A stretch of DNA of 64,000 bases, taken from an uncultured bacterium (lineage in GTDB: Bacteria > Cyanobacteriota > Vampirovibrionia > Gastranaerophilales > Gastranaerophilaceae). This document shows, piece after piece, positions 8,017 through 17,432 of the stretch (the stretch's first letter is position 1; each line of letters begins with the position of its first letter). Location: positions 1 to 64,000 of the forward strand of contig CASDWY010000010.1 in assembly GCA_949284985.1 (NCBI GenBank), read 5' to 3'. Both the position numbers and the translations under genes were made by a program. The notes beneath the pieces are model-generated. The model had not been told where the DNA came from and made no database searches. It saw only the letters and a program-made list of their open reading frames with translations.

Positions 8017-9304
8017 TTAAAGCAATGTTGTAATGTAAAAACGTAGGAATGCAAGTATCTATAATATGATTATGCTGACCATCCGCATTGAGTCCTGCAG
8101 TAGGTCCAAGAGTAGTATCAGATGCAGGAGAGCCTGCATCACCTAAAGCTGCGGCTGCCGCAACTATTATCACCGTTGCAGGAACACTAAAACCTAACTT
8201 CACACAAACCGGAACAAACAAAACTGCTAAAATTGGTATTGTTCCAAATGACGTACCAATTCCAATTGTTACAAAAAGACCAACCAGCAACATAAAACAC
8301 GCAGCAAAAATTTTATTAGCTCCGATTATAGGCAATATCTCATGAACTAACGACTCTATTCCGCCAGTTTCTTTTAATACAAGTGCAAAACCTGCCGCAA
8401 CAAGCATAACAAAAGCAACATATCCCATCAAACCAATTCCCTCATTAATAAGCTTATCCATTTTTTGATGAGAAACCGCTCCACCTCCAAAAATTATTCC
8501 TAATCCCACCAGAGCACCTAAAGGTAAAGAACTTGTTAATAGTTGAACAACCAGCGTAGCTAATGCCCCAATTAACGTTACATAATGCGTTTTATTAAAC
8601 TTCAAAGACTGCTTTTCAAATTCAAGACTACTATCACAATTAACTATAGATAAATCTCTATATTCTCTTTGTTTGCGATAACTTACCAGTACCGCAAAAA
8701 CAAACCCAACCAACATTGCAACACCTAAAAACCAAGTGTAATGCCATATTTCACTTGTAGTAATTTTTACTCCGTTAAGCGTCAAATTCTCTGCTATTAA
8801 TCCTTGGAAAATAAGCCCAAATCCTGCTGGAATTGCAATATATGGCATTTTTAATCCAAAAGCTAAGGCACAAGCAACCGCACGTCTATCCATCTTTAAC
8901 TTATTCATAACGCCCAAAAGCGGCGGTATAACTATAGGAATAAAAGCTATATGCACAGGAATTAAATTCTGGGACATCATAGCTATTACTGTAATAATCA
9001 CTATCAACAACATTGCATTATTTTTTATAATACTAGCTATTTTTTTAGACAAAATCGCAGCTAACCCTGTGTGCGTCATAGCTGCTGCGAATGCTCCTAA
9101 CAATATATAACTAAGCGCTGTTTCAGAATTTGCACCCATTCCTTCTATAAAAGTATGCATTATTTCTGAAATAGGCATCCCTGAAACTATACCTGCAACT
9201 ATTGCTGCTATTATTATCGATAACAAAACATTCACCTTGCACAAACACATTATACAAAGTGCCACTACTGAAACTATTACAGGATTAAAAATTATTTCTA
9301 CCAT
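7982..9304 (-). CDS. NhaC-superfamily transporter, YuiF-like
   Basis: 440 residues, almost entirely hydrophobic with about 11-12 predicted membrane helices. The conserved segment GDAGSPASDTTLGPT near residue 395 and the VIPPLLGVMNKL segment match the YuiF/HI0325-type branch of the NhaC ion-transporter superfamily, annotated variously as Na+/H+ antiporter or amino-acid (histidine/arginine) transporter. It sits in the cytoplasmic membrane; substrate cannot be told from sequence. No clear Shine-Dalgarno precedes the ATG. The gene is divergent from 9445 and its 3' end overlaps the convergent gene at 7306 by 35 bases, so the two transcripts would be mutually antisense there. Confidence 0.8.
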   Translation of the reverse strand: MVEIIFNPVIVSVVALCIMCLCKVNVLLSIIIAAIVAGIVSGMPISEIMHTFIEGMGANSETALSYILLGAFAAAMTHTGLAAILSKKIASIIKNNAMLLIVIITVIAMMSQNLIPVHIAFIPIVIPPLLGVMNKLKMDRRAVACALAFGLKMPYIAIPAGFGLIFQGLIAENLTLNGVKITTSEIWHYTWFLGVAMLVGFVFAVLVSYRKQREYRDLSIVNCDSSLEFEKQSLKFNKTHYVTLIGALATLVVQLLTSSLPLGALVGLGIIFGGGAVSHQKMDKLINEGIGLMGYVAFVMLVAAGFALVLKETGGIESLVHEILPIIGANKIFAACFMLLVGLFVTIGIGTSFGTIPILAVLFVPVCVKLGFSVPATVIIVAAAAALGDAGSPASDTTLGPTAGLNADGQHNHIIDTCIPTFLHYNIALIIFALIAVLIF

Positions 9305-9364
9305 ATTTTGATACTAACATGAGCAAATACACCACTCAAGAAACTTAATTGTTTTTCAATTTAC

Positions 9365-9385
9365 TTTTGTAAATTTATTACAAAA
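9365..9385. promoter_or_regulatory. Perfect dyad between divergent genes (operator candidate)
   Basis: TTTTGTAA (9365-9372) and TTACAAAA (9378-9385) form an 8-bp perfect inverted repeat around ATTTA. It lies between the divergent starts at 9304 and 9445. It lacks a T-run placing it as a terminator, so an operator is more likely. The regulator is unknown. Confidence 0.35.
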
Positions 9386-9444
9386 AATGAGCAATTATTA
9401 AAATTTACCTCTTTATATTAAAATAGAATTAAAGGAGTAATGTT

Positions 9445-10443
9445 TTGATTATACCACCTTTATTATCAATAAATCCATACTCAAACAAGAACAAACCTTC
9501 CCCAAGGTCAAAAAGCTTTTTCGTAAATAACAATCTCTCCTTTAAAGGAAATCCTTTACAAAAGCTTGATTATGACGATTTCCTGCAAAAATTTAAAACA
9601 GCATACTCACAAAAACTTGAAAATGTTTTATACTCCATTATTGGCGTAAAAGAACATCTGCTTGGTGCAGGATGCGAAAAAAGTGTTTACAAAATTCCAA
9701 AAGTTAATGACTACGTTGTAACTTATCCTAAAAATCAAGACCGGTTTCAATATATGATTATACACAGGACTATGAAACCAGCAGTAGATAAATTTCCGGA
9801 ACACAATTTTGGACAAGCAGTAGGAGATAACGGAGGCGGAGTTTATATACTAAAAAAAGTAAATGGAATTGCTCACTCTTTTCCAGATTGGATTACTAAA
9901 TTTAGTAGATTGTTTAAAAATAACATGAATGTTGATATTGAAAATGCAGAAATCTTTGTAAATCAATTAAAGAAAATATCAGAATTTCCTCAAAAAGCTT
10001 TTGAAAAGCTTGCTGAAGAACTCCAACTTTTAAACCAAGCATCCATTCGAGCAGATGCTATTAATCCAAATAACCTACTAGTTGATGATGCAAAAAAAAT
10101 CTTTACGCTTATTGATATTGATCAAATTGAAAAGCAATATCCTTATCTCAATAAACCATACAATGGCACAATGGATATGATTACAATTTTACTCGACCCA
10201 ATATTCCACTATGCTTGCTACAAAAAATTACCACCTGACAAACAAAAAGAATTAATCTTTATATCAAACACAATTATCGCAAAATGCAAAACTGCTGCAA
10301 AAAAAATCGGACTTCCTTTTAACTCTCAAAATAACGAAAAAATCTTTTTAGCACAAAATGCAACTAAAATGCCGGAAAACCCCAGCAAAGTACTAATGCC
10401 CCCATATAACAAATTCAAAGAATTATATCCGGCTTTAAATTAA
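9445..10443 (+). CDS. Kinase-fold protein with N-terminal SFKG motif
   Basis: 332 residues. TTG at 9445 is the start: AAAGGAG at 9431-9437 is well spaced and the nearby ATG at 9440 is out of frame and stops at once. The first 35 residues are Ser/Pro/Asn-rich and contain NNLSFKGNP, an N-terminal signature I associate with Gastranaerophilales proteins. The remainder resembles small protein-kinase-like or aminoglycoside-phosphotransferase folds: a Gly-rich GAGCEKSVYKI segment near 72, RADAINPNNLLVDD near 199 in place of HxD...N, and TLIDID near 216 in place of DFG. The Asp and Asn are kept but the His is Arg. Substrate unknown; no neighbouring gene helps, since the next gene is convergent. Confidence 0.6.
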   Translation: MIIPPLLSINPYSNKNKPSPRSKSFFVNNNLSFKGNPLQKLDYDDFLQKFKTAYSQKLENVLYSIIGVKEHLLGAGCEKSVYKIPKVNDYVVTYPKNQDRFQYMIIHRTMKPAVDKFPEHNFGQAVGDNGGGVYILKKVNGIAHSFPDWITKFSRLFKNNMNVDIENAEIFVNQLKKISEFPQKAFEKLAEELQLLNQASIRADAINPNNLLVDDAKKIFTLIDIDQIEKQYPYLNKPYNGTMDMITILLDPIFHYACYKKLPPDKQKELIFISNTIIAKCKTAAKKIGLPFNSQNNEKIFLAQNATKMPENPSKVLMPPYNKFKELYPALN

Positions 10444-10934
10444 CATTTATAAAGAACTATTTCCCCACATTCCAATGTTTTAGGAACATCAATTATTCTT
10501 TGGTTAGAACTGCCAATCCAATGAAGATTATTATCATTTAATTCCTTAACGAATCTACCATCAATAAATACATCAACGTATTTTAATTCATCAAGCTTGT
10601 CCTTAAAATCTTCCCATAAAAAACCTGTATAAACCCAAACCGTTTTTTGCGGAAAAAGCTCCTTACACTTTTTCATTAAACGAAAAACTTCAGGTTGATT
10701 AAATGGGTGCAAAGGATCACCACCGCTAAAAGTTATACCGGAAATATGCGGCTTATCCAACGCCTCAAACAACTCGGCTTCTGCTTTTTCGTCAAACGGC
10801 AACCCACCTGCAAAATCCCAAGTAATCGGGTTTTGACATCCATCACAATGGTGAGAGCATCCTGCTACCCACAAAACAACTCTCAACCCATCACCATTGA
10901 GCATATCATCTTTAGTTATATTGTGATAATTCAT
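10440..10934 (-). CDS. nrdG: Anaerobic ribonucleotide reductase activating protein
   Basis: 164 residues. A radical SAM activase that uses S-adenosylmethionine and a [4Fe-4S] cluster to install the glycyl radical on NrdD. The cluster motif is CSHHCDGC (about residues 26-33), followed by NPITWDF and the FSGGDPL SAM-binding segment near 70. Length and features are normal for NrdG. It lies 2 nt after nrdD on the same strand, so the pair is one operon and works as one system for anaerobic dNTP synthesis. Its last four bases overlap the convergent gene at 9445. Confidence 0.95.
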   Translation of the reverse strand: MNYHNITKDDMLNGDGLRVVLWVAGCSHHCDGCQNPITWDFAGGLPFDEKAEAELFEALDKPHISGITFSGGDPLHPFNQPEVFRLMKKCKELFPQKTVWVYTGFLWEDFKDKLDELKYVDVFIDGRFVKELNDNNLHWIGSSNQRIIDVPKTLECGEIVLYKC

Positions 10935-10936
10935 TA

Positions 10937-13204
10937 TTACATGCTCACTCTGTCTTTAATTTCTTCCATTTTTGCTTCGTTCAAACGAGTATCTCCATTA
11001 ACTCTGGAATATGAAAGATATCCATTCATACGATCAATTTTGGTCAAATTATGACTGCCGCACTTTGGACAAACATCCATCGCCAACTCTTGGTGTCCAC
11101 AATCATCACAATACGCTAATGAAAGATTAACTCCTTCATAAAAGCCTAAATCCATTGCTCTATGAATTAAAGTTTCAATTGCTTCAGTATTATATGAAAT
11201 TGGATATTTTACATATTGAATTTTTCCGCCATTAAACAAATTCCAAAAACGGTTTTCCAAATCTTGCTTTTCAATCGGAGTTATATCCTCAGATACATGG
11301 CAATGGAAACTATTAGAAACATACCCTCTATCAGAAACCTTCTCTTTAATTCCATATTTTTTTCTAAATTGTTTAATTTGCAATCCGCAAAGGTTTTCTG
11401 CCGGAGTTCCATATATAGCATAAAGATTTCCGTCTTGCTCTTTATATTCTGTAATTTTATTATTTATATACTCCATTACTTCCAACGCAAACTGACCGTC
11501 TTCGACCAGCGATTTTCCGTTATAAAGTTCTTGAAGCTCATTAAGAGCCGTAACTCCAAATGATGCGGTTGCTGTTTTAAGCAGCGGTTTAATTTTGTCA
11601 GACGGTTTTAAATGTCCACCATAAAAGCCACCTTCACAGTATGCCAAAGGATTAACTGATGCTCTCATCTCTCCAAGATACTCATATGTTTTGATGTGTA
11701 TTTTCCTAATCAATTCCATATAGTAATCAAGTACTGAATAAAAGTCTTTTGATTCCTTTTGAGCCTTTGCATAAATCATAGGTAAGTGAAGACTAATCGC
11801 ACCAATATTAAATCTACCGACAAATACCGGAGAATCATTTTCATCAGCCGGAGACATTCCTCCTCTTTCGTACCAAGGGGATAAAAATGCTCTGCATCCC
11901 ATAGGAGAAATGACTTTCTTGTATTTTTTGTACATACTTGCAACATAACCTTCACCGGTTAAAGATAACCAGTCCGGATACATTGCTTTTTTAGAGCATT
12001 CAACTCCTGCTCTGTAAACATCTTCAAGCTCTTTTCCAACACCATGAAGATCCTTATCATACAAGAAAACAATCTTTGGGAATAAAACAGGTTTTTTATT
12101 TTCTTTTTTACCTTGACCTTTTTCTCTGACTTTTAACATTGTAATTGAGGCCATTCTTTCAAATTCACCTGTTCCCAAACCAATTGTAACAGTAATAAAA
12201 GGATAATCTCCACGACTTGATGCTACTGTATTGAATTTATACTCCCAACCTTGGAAACCTTGTTCAAAATCATGTTGAACATCTTTCAGTGCTTCTTCTT
12301 TTGCCTTTTCAAAAGAAAGCCCTAAGCAAACATATTTGTTATATTGTCTTTCGTAAGTTTTTTTAGCATAAGGTGCGAGAAGCTTATCCGCTTCCGGAAC
12401 AGTAAAACCACCATACTGCTGACTAGCAGCTGCCATTACAATATCTCCGACAACATCAAACGCTACATCCAACGATTTGGGCTCATTATACCATATGTTG
12501 CCCATTTCAAATCCGTCTTTCAAGACCGATTGAACATCAAACAAGCAACAATTCATTGTATCTCTTCTTGCAGACATGTCATGAATATAAATATACCCAT
12601 CTCTAATCGCTTGCAACTCATCAACATTTAAAAAGAATTTCTTGTACAATTCTTTGTTCAATTGATTAAAGATCAAAGAACGCTTTGTTGAAACCAATGC
12701 TGAATCAGCATTTGAGTTCTCCTTGTCTCCTATATACATTATTTTTTGACTTTCTTGAAACACCTTATCAAGCATTCTTACAAAGTCTGTTTTATAATTT
12801 CTATAATTCCTGTAGCTTTCTGCAACCTTCGGATTTACACTTTCCAAAGCGCTTTCTACAATATTATGAATTTCCAGAATATCAATATCTTTTTTACCTA
12901 AAGTCAAAACTTCTTTAATAACAAAATTGCAAATGCTATTCATTTCTTCTTCGCTAAATGTAACAATCATTCTAGCCGCAGATTTTGAAACAGCGCTTTG
13001 AACTTTTTTTATGTTAAATTCTTCTTTTGTACCGTCTTTTTTTATTATCGACAGCCCATTAAGATTGAAAGCACCGTTTAGCAAAGTTTTTGGCGTAAAT
13101 TTTGCTTCATTTTCAGATGCCGCTTTCATTTTTTCTGTCACTTTAGCCAAATTCATTTGTACTACATTTTCTGCATTGTTATTTTTATTGACCGCATTTT
13201 GCAT
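10937..13204 (-). CDS. nrdD: Anaerobic ribonucleoside-triphosphate reductase (class III)
   Basis: 755 residues from the ATG at 13204, which has GAGGAG about 10 nt upstream; the in-frame TTG at 13222 overlaps that ribosome-binding site and is rejected. An N-terminal ATP-cone (about 48-140) gives allosteric control by ATP/dATP. The large glycyl radical enzyme domain follows, with a zinc-type C-x2-C pair of motifs near the end (YCDDCG and CPKCGSH) and the radical site in RMNGYLS (Gly about 728). It reduces ribonucleoside triphosphates to deoxy forms with formate as reductant under strict anoxia. Followed by its activase nrdG. The gene has a leader of about 180 nt with two hairpins, so post-transcriptional control is possible. 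Confidence 0.96.
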   Translation of the reverse strand: MQNAVNKNNNAENVVQMNLAKVTEKMKAASENEAKFTPKTLLNGAFNLNGLSIIKKDGTKEEFNIKKVQSAVSKSAARMIVTFSEEEMNSICNFVIKEVLTLGKKDIDILEIHNIVESALESVNPKVAESYRNYRNYKTDFVRMLDKVFQESQKIMYIGDKENSNADSALVSTKRSLIFNQLNKELYKKFFLNVDELQAIRDGYIYIHDMSARRDTMNCCLFDVQSVLKDGFEMGNIWYNEPKSLDVAFDVVGDIVMAAASQQYGGFTVPEADKLLAPYAKKTYERQYNKYVCLGLSFEKAKEEALKDVQHDFEQGFQGWEYKFNTVASSRGDYPFITVTIGLGTGEFERMASITMLKVREKGQGKKENKKPVLFPKIVFLYDKDLHGVGKELEDVYRAGVECSKKAMYPDWLSLTGEGYVASMYKKYKKVISPMGCRAFLSPWYERGGMSPADENDSPVFVGRFNIGAISLHLPMIYAKAQKESKDFYSVLDYYMELIRKIHIKTYEYLGEMRASVNPLAYCEGGFYGGHLKPSDKIKPLLKTATASFGVTALNELQELYNGKSLVEDGQFALEVMEYINNKITEYKEQDGNLYAIYGTPAENLCGLQIKQFRKKYGIKEKVSDRGYVSNSFHCHVSEDITPIEKQDLENRFWNLFNGGKIQYVKYPISYNTEAIETLIHRAMDLGFYEGVNLSLAYCDDCGHQELAMDVCPKCGSHNLTKIDRMNGYLSYSRVNGDTRLNEAKMEEIKDRVSM

Positions 13205-13385
13205 AACAACAAATCTCCTCAATCATTTTTTGATTTCTAGTATCTTTAATATGTGACTTTGACTGTATCGGCTACAATCTAGTTCAAATTTCGGGATATC
13301 ATAACCCAAAACCTTTTCCCGAACGGCACTTTATCATCAAAAGCACCTCTGCTTTTCCATGCTTTCGCCTTTCTTTAATATAATA
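13205..13385 (-). promoter_or_regulatory. Structured 5' leader of nrdDG
   Basis: The leader contains a 7-bp perfect hairpin with a 4-nt GAGG loop (13339-13356) and a second stem pairing TTCGGG with CCCGAA (13290-13295 with 13318-13323). A GGCGAAAGC segment precedes them. The sequence did not match the conserved cores of cobalamin, SAM, TPP or other common riboswitches I know. This accounts for most of the 360-bp gap to the next gene at 13564; nothing else coding was seen there. Confidence 0.4.
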
Positions 13386-13414
13386 ATTTTAGTACAAAAT
13401 TTAGAGTGTGTAAA
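13386..13414 (-). promoter_or_regulatory. Sigma70-type promoter of nrdDG
   Basis: On the minus strand TTTACA (13414-13409) and TAAAAT (13391-13386) are separated by 17 bp. Transcription would start near 13379, giving a leader of about 175 nt. Confidence 0.5.
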
Positions 13415-13563
13415 CATGATTTGAAAAATATCCTCTACTTGAAGTATTTGTTTTATACAATTCTTAATATATAATTATAAACCCTTTTCTAACAATAATC
13501 TTGCCTTTTTTTACAGTTTAGTCTATCCTTATTATTGGATTTTAGTTTGATTTGAGAGGGAAA

Positions 13564-14724
13564 ATGATTATTATAGAAAAACCTTATGCTTCGGAATTGC
13601 TACTCAAAACTATTGCTAATTGTGATGTTTCTGTATTAAGTAACAATTCTGCAAAAGAACTTAATAACAAAAAATACAACTTAAAATATCTTGATGAAGA
13701 ATCTGCAATAAACTTATTTAAAGATGGCAAAGAATATCTTCTTTACTCTAATTCAGAAAATTCATTGGAGTGGATTACAAAAAATCTTCCATTTTCAAAT
13801 GCGGCAAAAAATATTGAAATATTTAAAAACAAAGCAAAATTTAGAAAAATATTAACCTCAATTTACCCGGACTTCTTTTACAGAGAAATAGACTTTGAAG
13901 CCCTATGGGAGGTTAATTTTGATGAGTTGCCTTTACCTTTTGTAATAAAACCGACGGTAGGTTTTTTAAGCTTTGGGGTTTACACAATCCGCTCCAAAAA
14001 AGATTGGGATGAGACACTAAATTCGATAAAAGACGATATAAAAAAAGTTGCAAATATTTTTCCAAAAGTCGTTGTTGATTCATCTAAATTCATCATTGAA
14101 GAAATGATTGAAGGAGATGAATATGCTGTAGACGTTTATTTTTCTAAGCAAAGCACTCCGGTAATATTAAACATTTTTCAACATCCATTTTTGAATGAAA
14201 AAGACGTTTCAGACCGAATTTATATCACCTCTAAAAACATTATTAAAGATAATCTAAATGCTTTTAACTCATTACTTGAACAATTAGGTAAACTTATTGA
14301 CCTTAATTATTTTCCAATGCACATTGAATTAAGAAAAACTCCAAACGGAAAAGTCATTCCAATTGAAGCTAACCCAATGAGATTTGCAGGGTGGTGTACA
14401 ACTGATATGGCTTTTGGCGCATATGGCATAAATGTTTACGAGCATTATTTTAATCAAACCACACCTGATTGGGATGCCATTTTGGCACAAGCTGACGACA
14501 AAATTAGCTATTTTGCAATGGCTGAAGTCCCTGCTTCTGCTCGCCAAGAGGAAAAATTTTCGTTTGATTATAATGGATTTTGTAAAAACTTTTCAGAAAT
14601 ATATGATTTAAGAAAGCTTGATTACAAAAAGCACCCTCTTTTTGCAATAATATTTGGCAAAGCCAAGGAATATTCTGAAGTTGAAAAAATCCTCGCACTA
14701 AAAACATCTGATTATATTTGCTAA
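13564..14724 (+). CDS. ATP-grasp family ligase
   Basis: 386 residues from ATG 13564, preceded by GAGAGG; an in-frame TTG at 13552 lies before the ribosome-binding site. ATP-grasp features: PFVIKPTVGFLSFGV (nucleotide-binding strand and Gly-rich loop, about 135), FIIEEMIEGDEYAVDVY (about 180), and IELR...VIPIEANPMRFAG (metal-binding Glu/Asn near 280). Such enzymes join a carboxylate to an amine or thiol through an acyl phosphate. It opens the stretch of glycosyltransferase genes, so ligation of an amino acid onto a sugar or carrier is possible but unproven. The C-terminal 80 residues are not recognised. Convergent with the GT2 gene at 14743. Confidence 0.75.
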   Translation: MIIIEKPYASELLLKTIANCDVSVLSNNSAKELNNKKYNLKYLDEESAINLFKDGKEYLLYSNSENSLEWITKNLPFSNAAKNIEIFKNKAKFRKILTSIYPDFFYREIDFEALWEVNFDELPLPFVIKPTVGFLSFGVYTIRSKKDWDETLNSIKDDIKKVANIFPKVVVDSSKFIIEEMIEGDEYAVDVYFSKQSTPVILNIFQHPFLNEKDVSDRIYITSKNIIKDNLNAFNSLLEQLGKLIDLNYFPMHIELRKTPNGKVIPIEANPMRFAGWCTTDMAFGAYGINVYEHYFNQTTPDWDAILAQADDKISYFAMAEVPASARQEEKFSFDYNGFCKNFSEIYDLRKLDYKKHPLFAIIFGKAKEYSEVEKILALKTSDYIC

Positions 14725-14742
14725 AACATTCTTAGCGGCAAC

Positions 14743-15408
14743 TTATTTGTTATTTTTTGACAGTCTTTGCCTTAAGAGTTTTGCATAATCTTTGTACTCA
14801 TCTGCTTGATTAGTTCTTCCATAGTTCAAATCATGAATACGTCTTGCACAAGTAACCATATCAACTTTTTTTATGCCTATATTATGTTGAGCCAATCTTG
14901 TAGTCAAATCAATAACATCGCCTGTAATTAAATCCTCTCTAAAAAAGCCAACAATATCAAAAATTTCTTTTTTAAACATAGTTGTACCAGTTAGAATTCC
15001 TCTGCGTGGATTTGGGTTACAAAATCTTTTTTGATCCGGGGTGTCCGGCGAACAAAAATCTTTAAACTGCGCCATAACTATTTTAGTATCAGGCTCTTTA
15101 TCAAACTCTTTTAACAAATATTCTAATGCTCCTTCTACAAGTTTATCATCCTGATCTATAGTAAGCCAATAACAACCGCTCGACTCTCGAATGCCTGTAT
15201 TTTTACCCGCAACTTGTCCTTTGTGCACATCATTAACAATAACCTTAACTCCCATTTGTTTAGCAATTTCGACAGTATTATCCGTTGAAATATCGTCAAT
15301 AACGATTATTTCTGTATTAATTCCTTGAGCATAAATACTCTCAATGCACTCTCTGATATATTTACTTCCATTATATGTAGGAATTGTTATTGATATTAAA
15401 TTTTGCAT
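14743..15408 (-). CDS. Family 2 glycosyltransferase
   Basis: 221 residues from ATG 15408, which has GAGGGGC at good spacing; an in-frame ATG at 15438 would add ten residues but lacks a ribosome-binding site. GT-A fold signature: ISITIPTYNGSKYI at the N-terminus, IIVIDDISTDNT near 40 (nucleotide-binding Asp), and ITIDQDDKL near 90 as the DxD-like metal motif. Transfers a sugar from a nucleotide donor in the cytoplasm or at the membrane face; no membrane helices. It is on the opposite strand from the main glycosyltransferase run and is shorter than the others, ending soon after the catalytic domain. Confidence 0.82.
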   Translation of the reverse strand: MQNLISITIPTYNGSKYIRECIESIYAQGINTEIIVIDDISTDNTVEIAKQMGVKVIVNDVHKGQVAGKNTGIRESSGCYWLTIDQDDKLVEGALEYLLKEFDKEPDTKIVMAQFKDFCSPDTPDQKRFCNPNPRRGILTGTTMFKKEIFDIVGFFREDLITGDVIDLTTRLAQHNIGIKKVDMVTCARRIHDLNYGRTNQADEYKDYAKLLRQRLSKNNK

Positions 15409-15539
15409 ACGCAGCCCCTCATTGCAATTTGTTTTCATGTAAACACAAAAACAATTAAATAAAAACCTTATTATTTAACCAAATATTTTGTGATAAAATC
15501 ATAATAAGAATCATGATTAAAAATTAATTGAAAAAACAT

Positions 15540-17432
15540 ATGACCAAAGTTTCTATTATAGTTCCTGTATATAATACAGAAAAATATTTAAAAAAATGCT
15601 TAGACAGCCTTTGTAATCAAACGCTTAAAGATATTGAAATTATTTGTATAAATGACGCCTCAACTGACAAGTCATTGGAAATTTTAAATACCTATGCACA
15701 AAAAGATCAACGTGTTAAACTGATTAATTTTACAGAAAATAAAGGTGCAGCTGCGGCAAGAAATGCAGGTATAAATGCAAGTTCAGGCGAATATATAGGT
15801 TTTGTTGATTCAGATGATTTTGTAGATTTAGATTTTTATGAAAAATTGTACACTAAAGCAATTGAAACAAATTCTGAAATTGCAAAAGCAAACTGTAAAC
15901 ACTTATCCCTCGATGGAACTGAAATAACAACACAAACAGTACTGTCTCAAGATAAAATTCTGTTTTGCTCTTTATATGGTTCCGCAATATATAAACACAG
16001 CCTAATTGTTGATAACCACATAAATTTTATTGAAAATTGCAATTGGGGAGAAGACAGACTTTTTCCAATAAAAGCTTGTTATTTTTCCAATAAAATTACT
16101 ATAGACAACAGCACATTCTATCACTACATAAGAAGAAGCTCTTCATTGACCTGCTCAAATTATAACTATACAAAATTTTTAGATGGATTCAATTCAACAC
16201 AGCAAGTTTTAACTTTTTTAAATAATGCAAATATTAAAGAGTCTGAATACAATAGACTTTTTAACATTTTTTTCAAAGATTTATTGTCACTGTTTATAAA
16301 AAATTTTGATACGTTTAAAACAAACCCGTCCCTACAATTTACAACACTCGCTCATTCATACAAATATCAAAATAAATTTTATACTGATTTTTACCAAAAT
16401 ATAATTTCTTACATAGAAAAAAATGACCTATCAAACATTAAATCAGAAATGAATAACTTTGAAAAAAAATTAGCAAAAAAACAACTTTTTGATTTGTTGA
16501 AAAACAATATAAAAACTGCTCAAACGCATATACCTATTTTTTTAGCATCGGATGATAATTATGCCCCGTTTGTAGCTACAACAATTGCAAGCATATGTGA
16601 CAATACAAAATCATATTGCGAGTTTTATATTTTAGACGGTGGAATTTTAGAAGAAAATAAATCAAAAATTTGCAAGTTGAAAAAAAAGTTTTCAAATTTT
16701 TCAATCGAATTTTTAAATATTGATTTAGATACTCACTTTAATGACTTACCAGAAACTCAATATATTTCCAAATCAATGTACTCAAGGTTTTTAATTCCAG
16801 AATTGAAACCTGAAATTGATAAAGCCATTTACTCTGATGTTGATGTTATTTTTTTAGGTGATATTGCAGAAATATGCAAAGAGGATTTAGAAGGATATAC
16901 TTTAGGTGCCGTTTGGGAAGAATACGCAGAAGGTACAATAAATATGGAAAGAAAAAGACAACTAAATTTATCTTTAAATCATAAATATTTTAGCTCCGGC
17001 TTTTTATTAATCGATTGTAAAAAATGGCGCAAGGATAACAGTTTTAAAAAATTACTTGAAATATTTAAAACTATTGATAATGAACTAAGTTGTCCAGATC
17101 AGGACATCTTAAATATTTACTTTAATGATAATTACAAAATACTTTCTCAAAAATACTGCTGGATAAATCAAAATTACAATTACTATAAAACAACCCCAGA
17201 AATAATTATACGACATTTTAACGGTCAAATAAAACCTTGGCACATAAGCCCAACCAGAAAAACAACTCTAATACCAGAAATTAATAGTTTTTGGTATTAT
17301 GCAAAAATAACTGATTTCTATGAAGAAATATACAGCAAGGTGCTTCCTCAAGCAGAACAAGATAAAATTTTAAGACAATTACATTTATCCAATTTAAAAC
17401 ACAAACTAATAGGAGCTGCAAATGAACACTAA
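15540..17432 (+). CDS. Bifunctional GT2-GT8 fusion glycosyltransferase
   Basis: 630 residues from ATG 15540 (an in-frame TTG at 15528 is possible; neither has a strong ribosome-binding site). Residues 1-240 are a family 2 transferase (VSIIVPVYNTEKYL, ICINDASTDKSL, GFVDSDDF). About 335-610 is a family 8 transferase (IPIFLASDDNYAPF, AIYSDVDVIFLGDI with DxD, FSSGFLLIDCKKW, PDQDILN). The GT2 half is closely similar to the separate protein at 19102 and the GT8 half to that at 18191, so this is a fusion with split paralogues nearby. It could add two successive sugars to a surface glycan. It overlaps the next gene by 11 bases. Confidence 0.88.
   Translation: MTKVSIIVPVYNTEKYLKKCLDSLCNQTLKDIEIICINDASTDKSLEILNTYAQKDQRVKLINFTENKGAAAARNAGINASSGEYIGFVDSDDFVDLDFYEKLYTKAIETNSEIAKANCKHLSLDGTEITTQTVLSQDKILFCSLYGSAIYKHSLIVDNHINFIENCNWGEDRLFPIKACYFSNKITIDNSTFYHYIRRSSSLTCSNYNYTKFLDGFNSTQQVLTFLNNANIKESEYNRLFNIFFKDLLSLFIKNFDTFKTNPSLQFTTLAHSYKYQNKFYTDFYQNIISYIEKNDLSNIKSEMNNFEKKLAKKQLFDLLKNNIKTAQTHIPIFLASDDNYAPFVATTIASICDNTKSYCEFYILDGGILEENKSKICKLKKKFSNFSIEFLNIDLDTHFNDLPETQYISKSMYSRFLIPELKPEIDKAIYSDVDVIFLGDIAEICKEDLEGYTLGAVWEEYAEGTINMERKRQLNLSLNHKYFSSGFLLIDCKKWRKDNSFKKLLEIFKTIDNELSCPDQDILNIYFNDNYKILSQKYCWINQNYNYYKTTPEIIIRHFNGQIKPWHISPTRKTTLIPEINSFWYYAKITDFYEEIYSKVLPQAEQDKILRQLHLSNLKHKLIGAANEH

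Noticed and set aside
8088-8345. 85-codon plus-strand frame antisense to the YuiF-like transporter
   Set aside because: Shadow of the transporter gene; the transporter's conserved motifs fix the strand.
13205-13385. Cobalamin or other common riboswitch in the nrdD leader
   Set aside because: The B12-box and the conserved cores of other common riboswitches were not found on reading the sequence.
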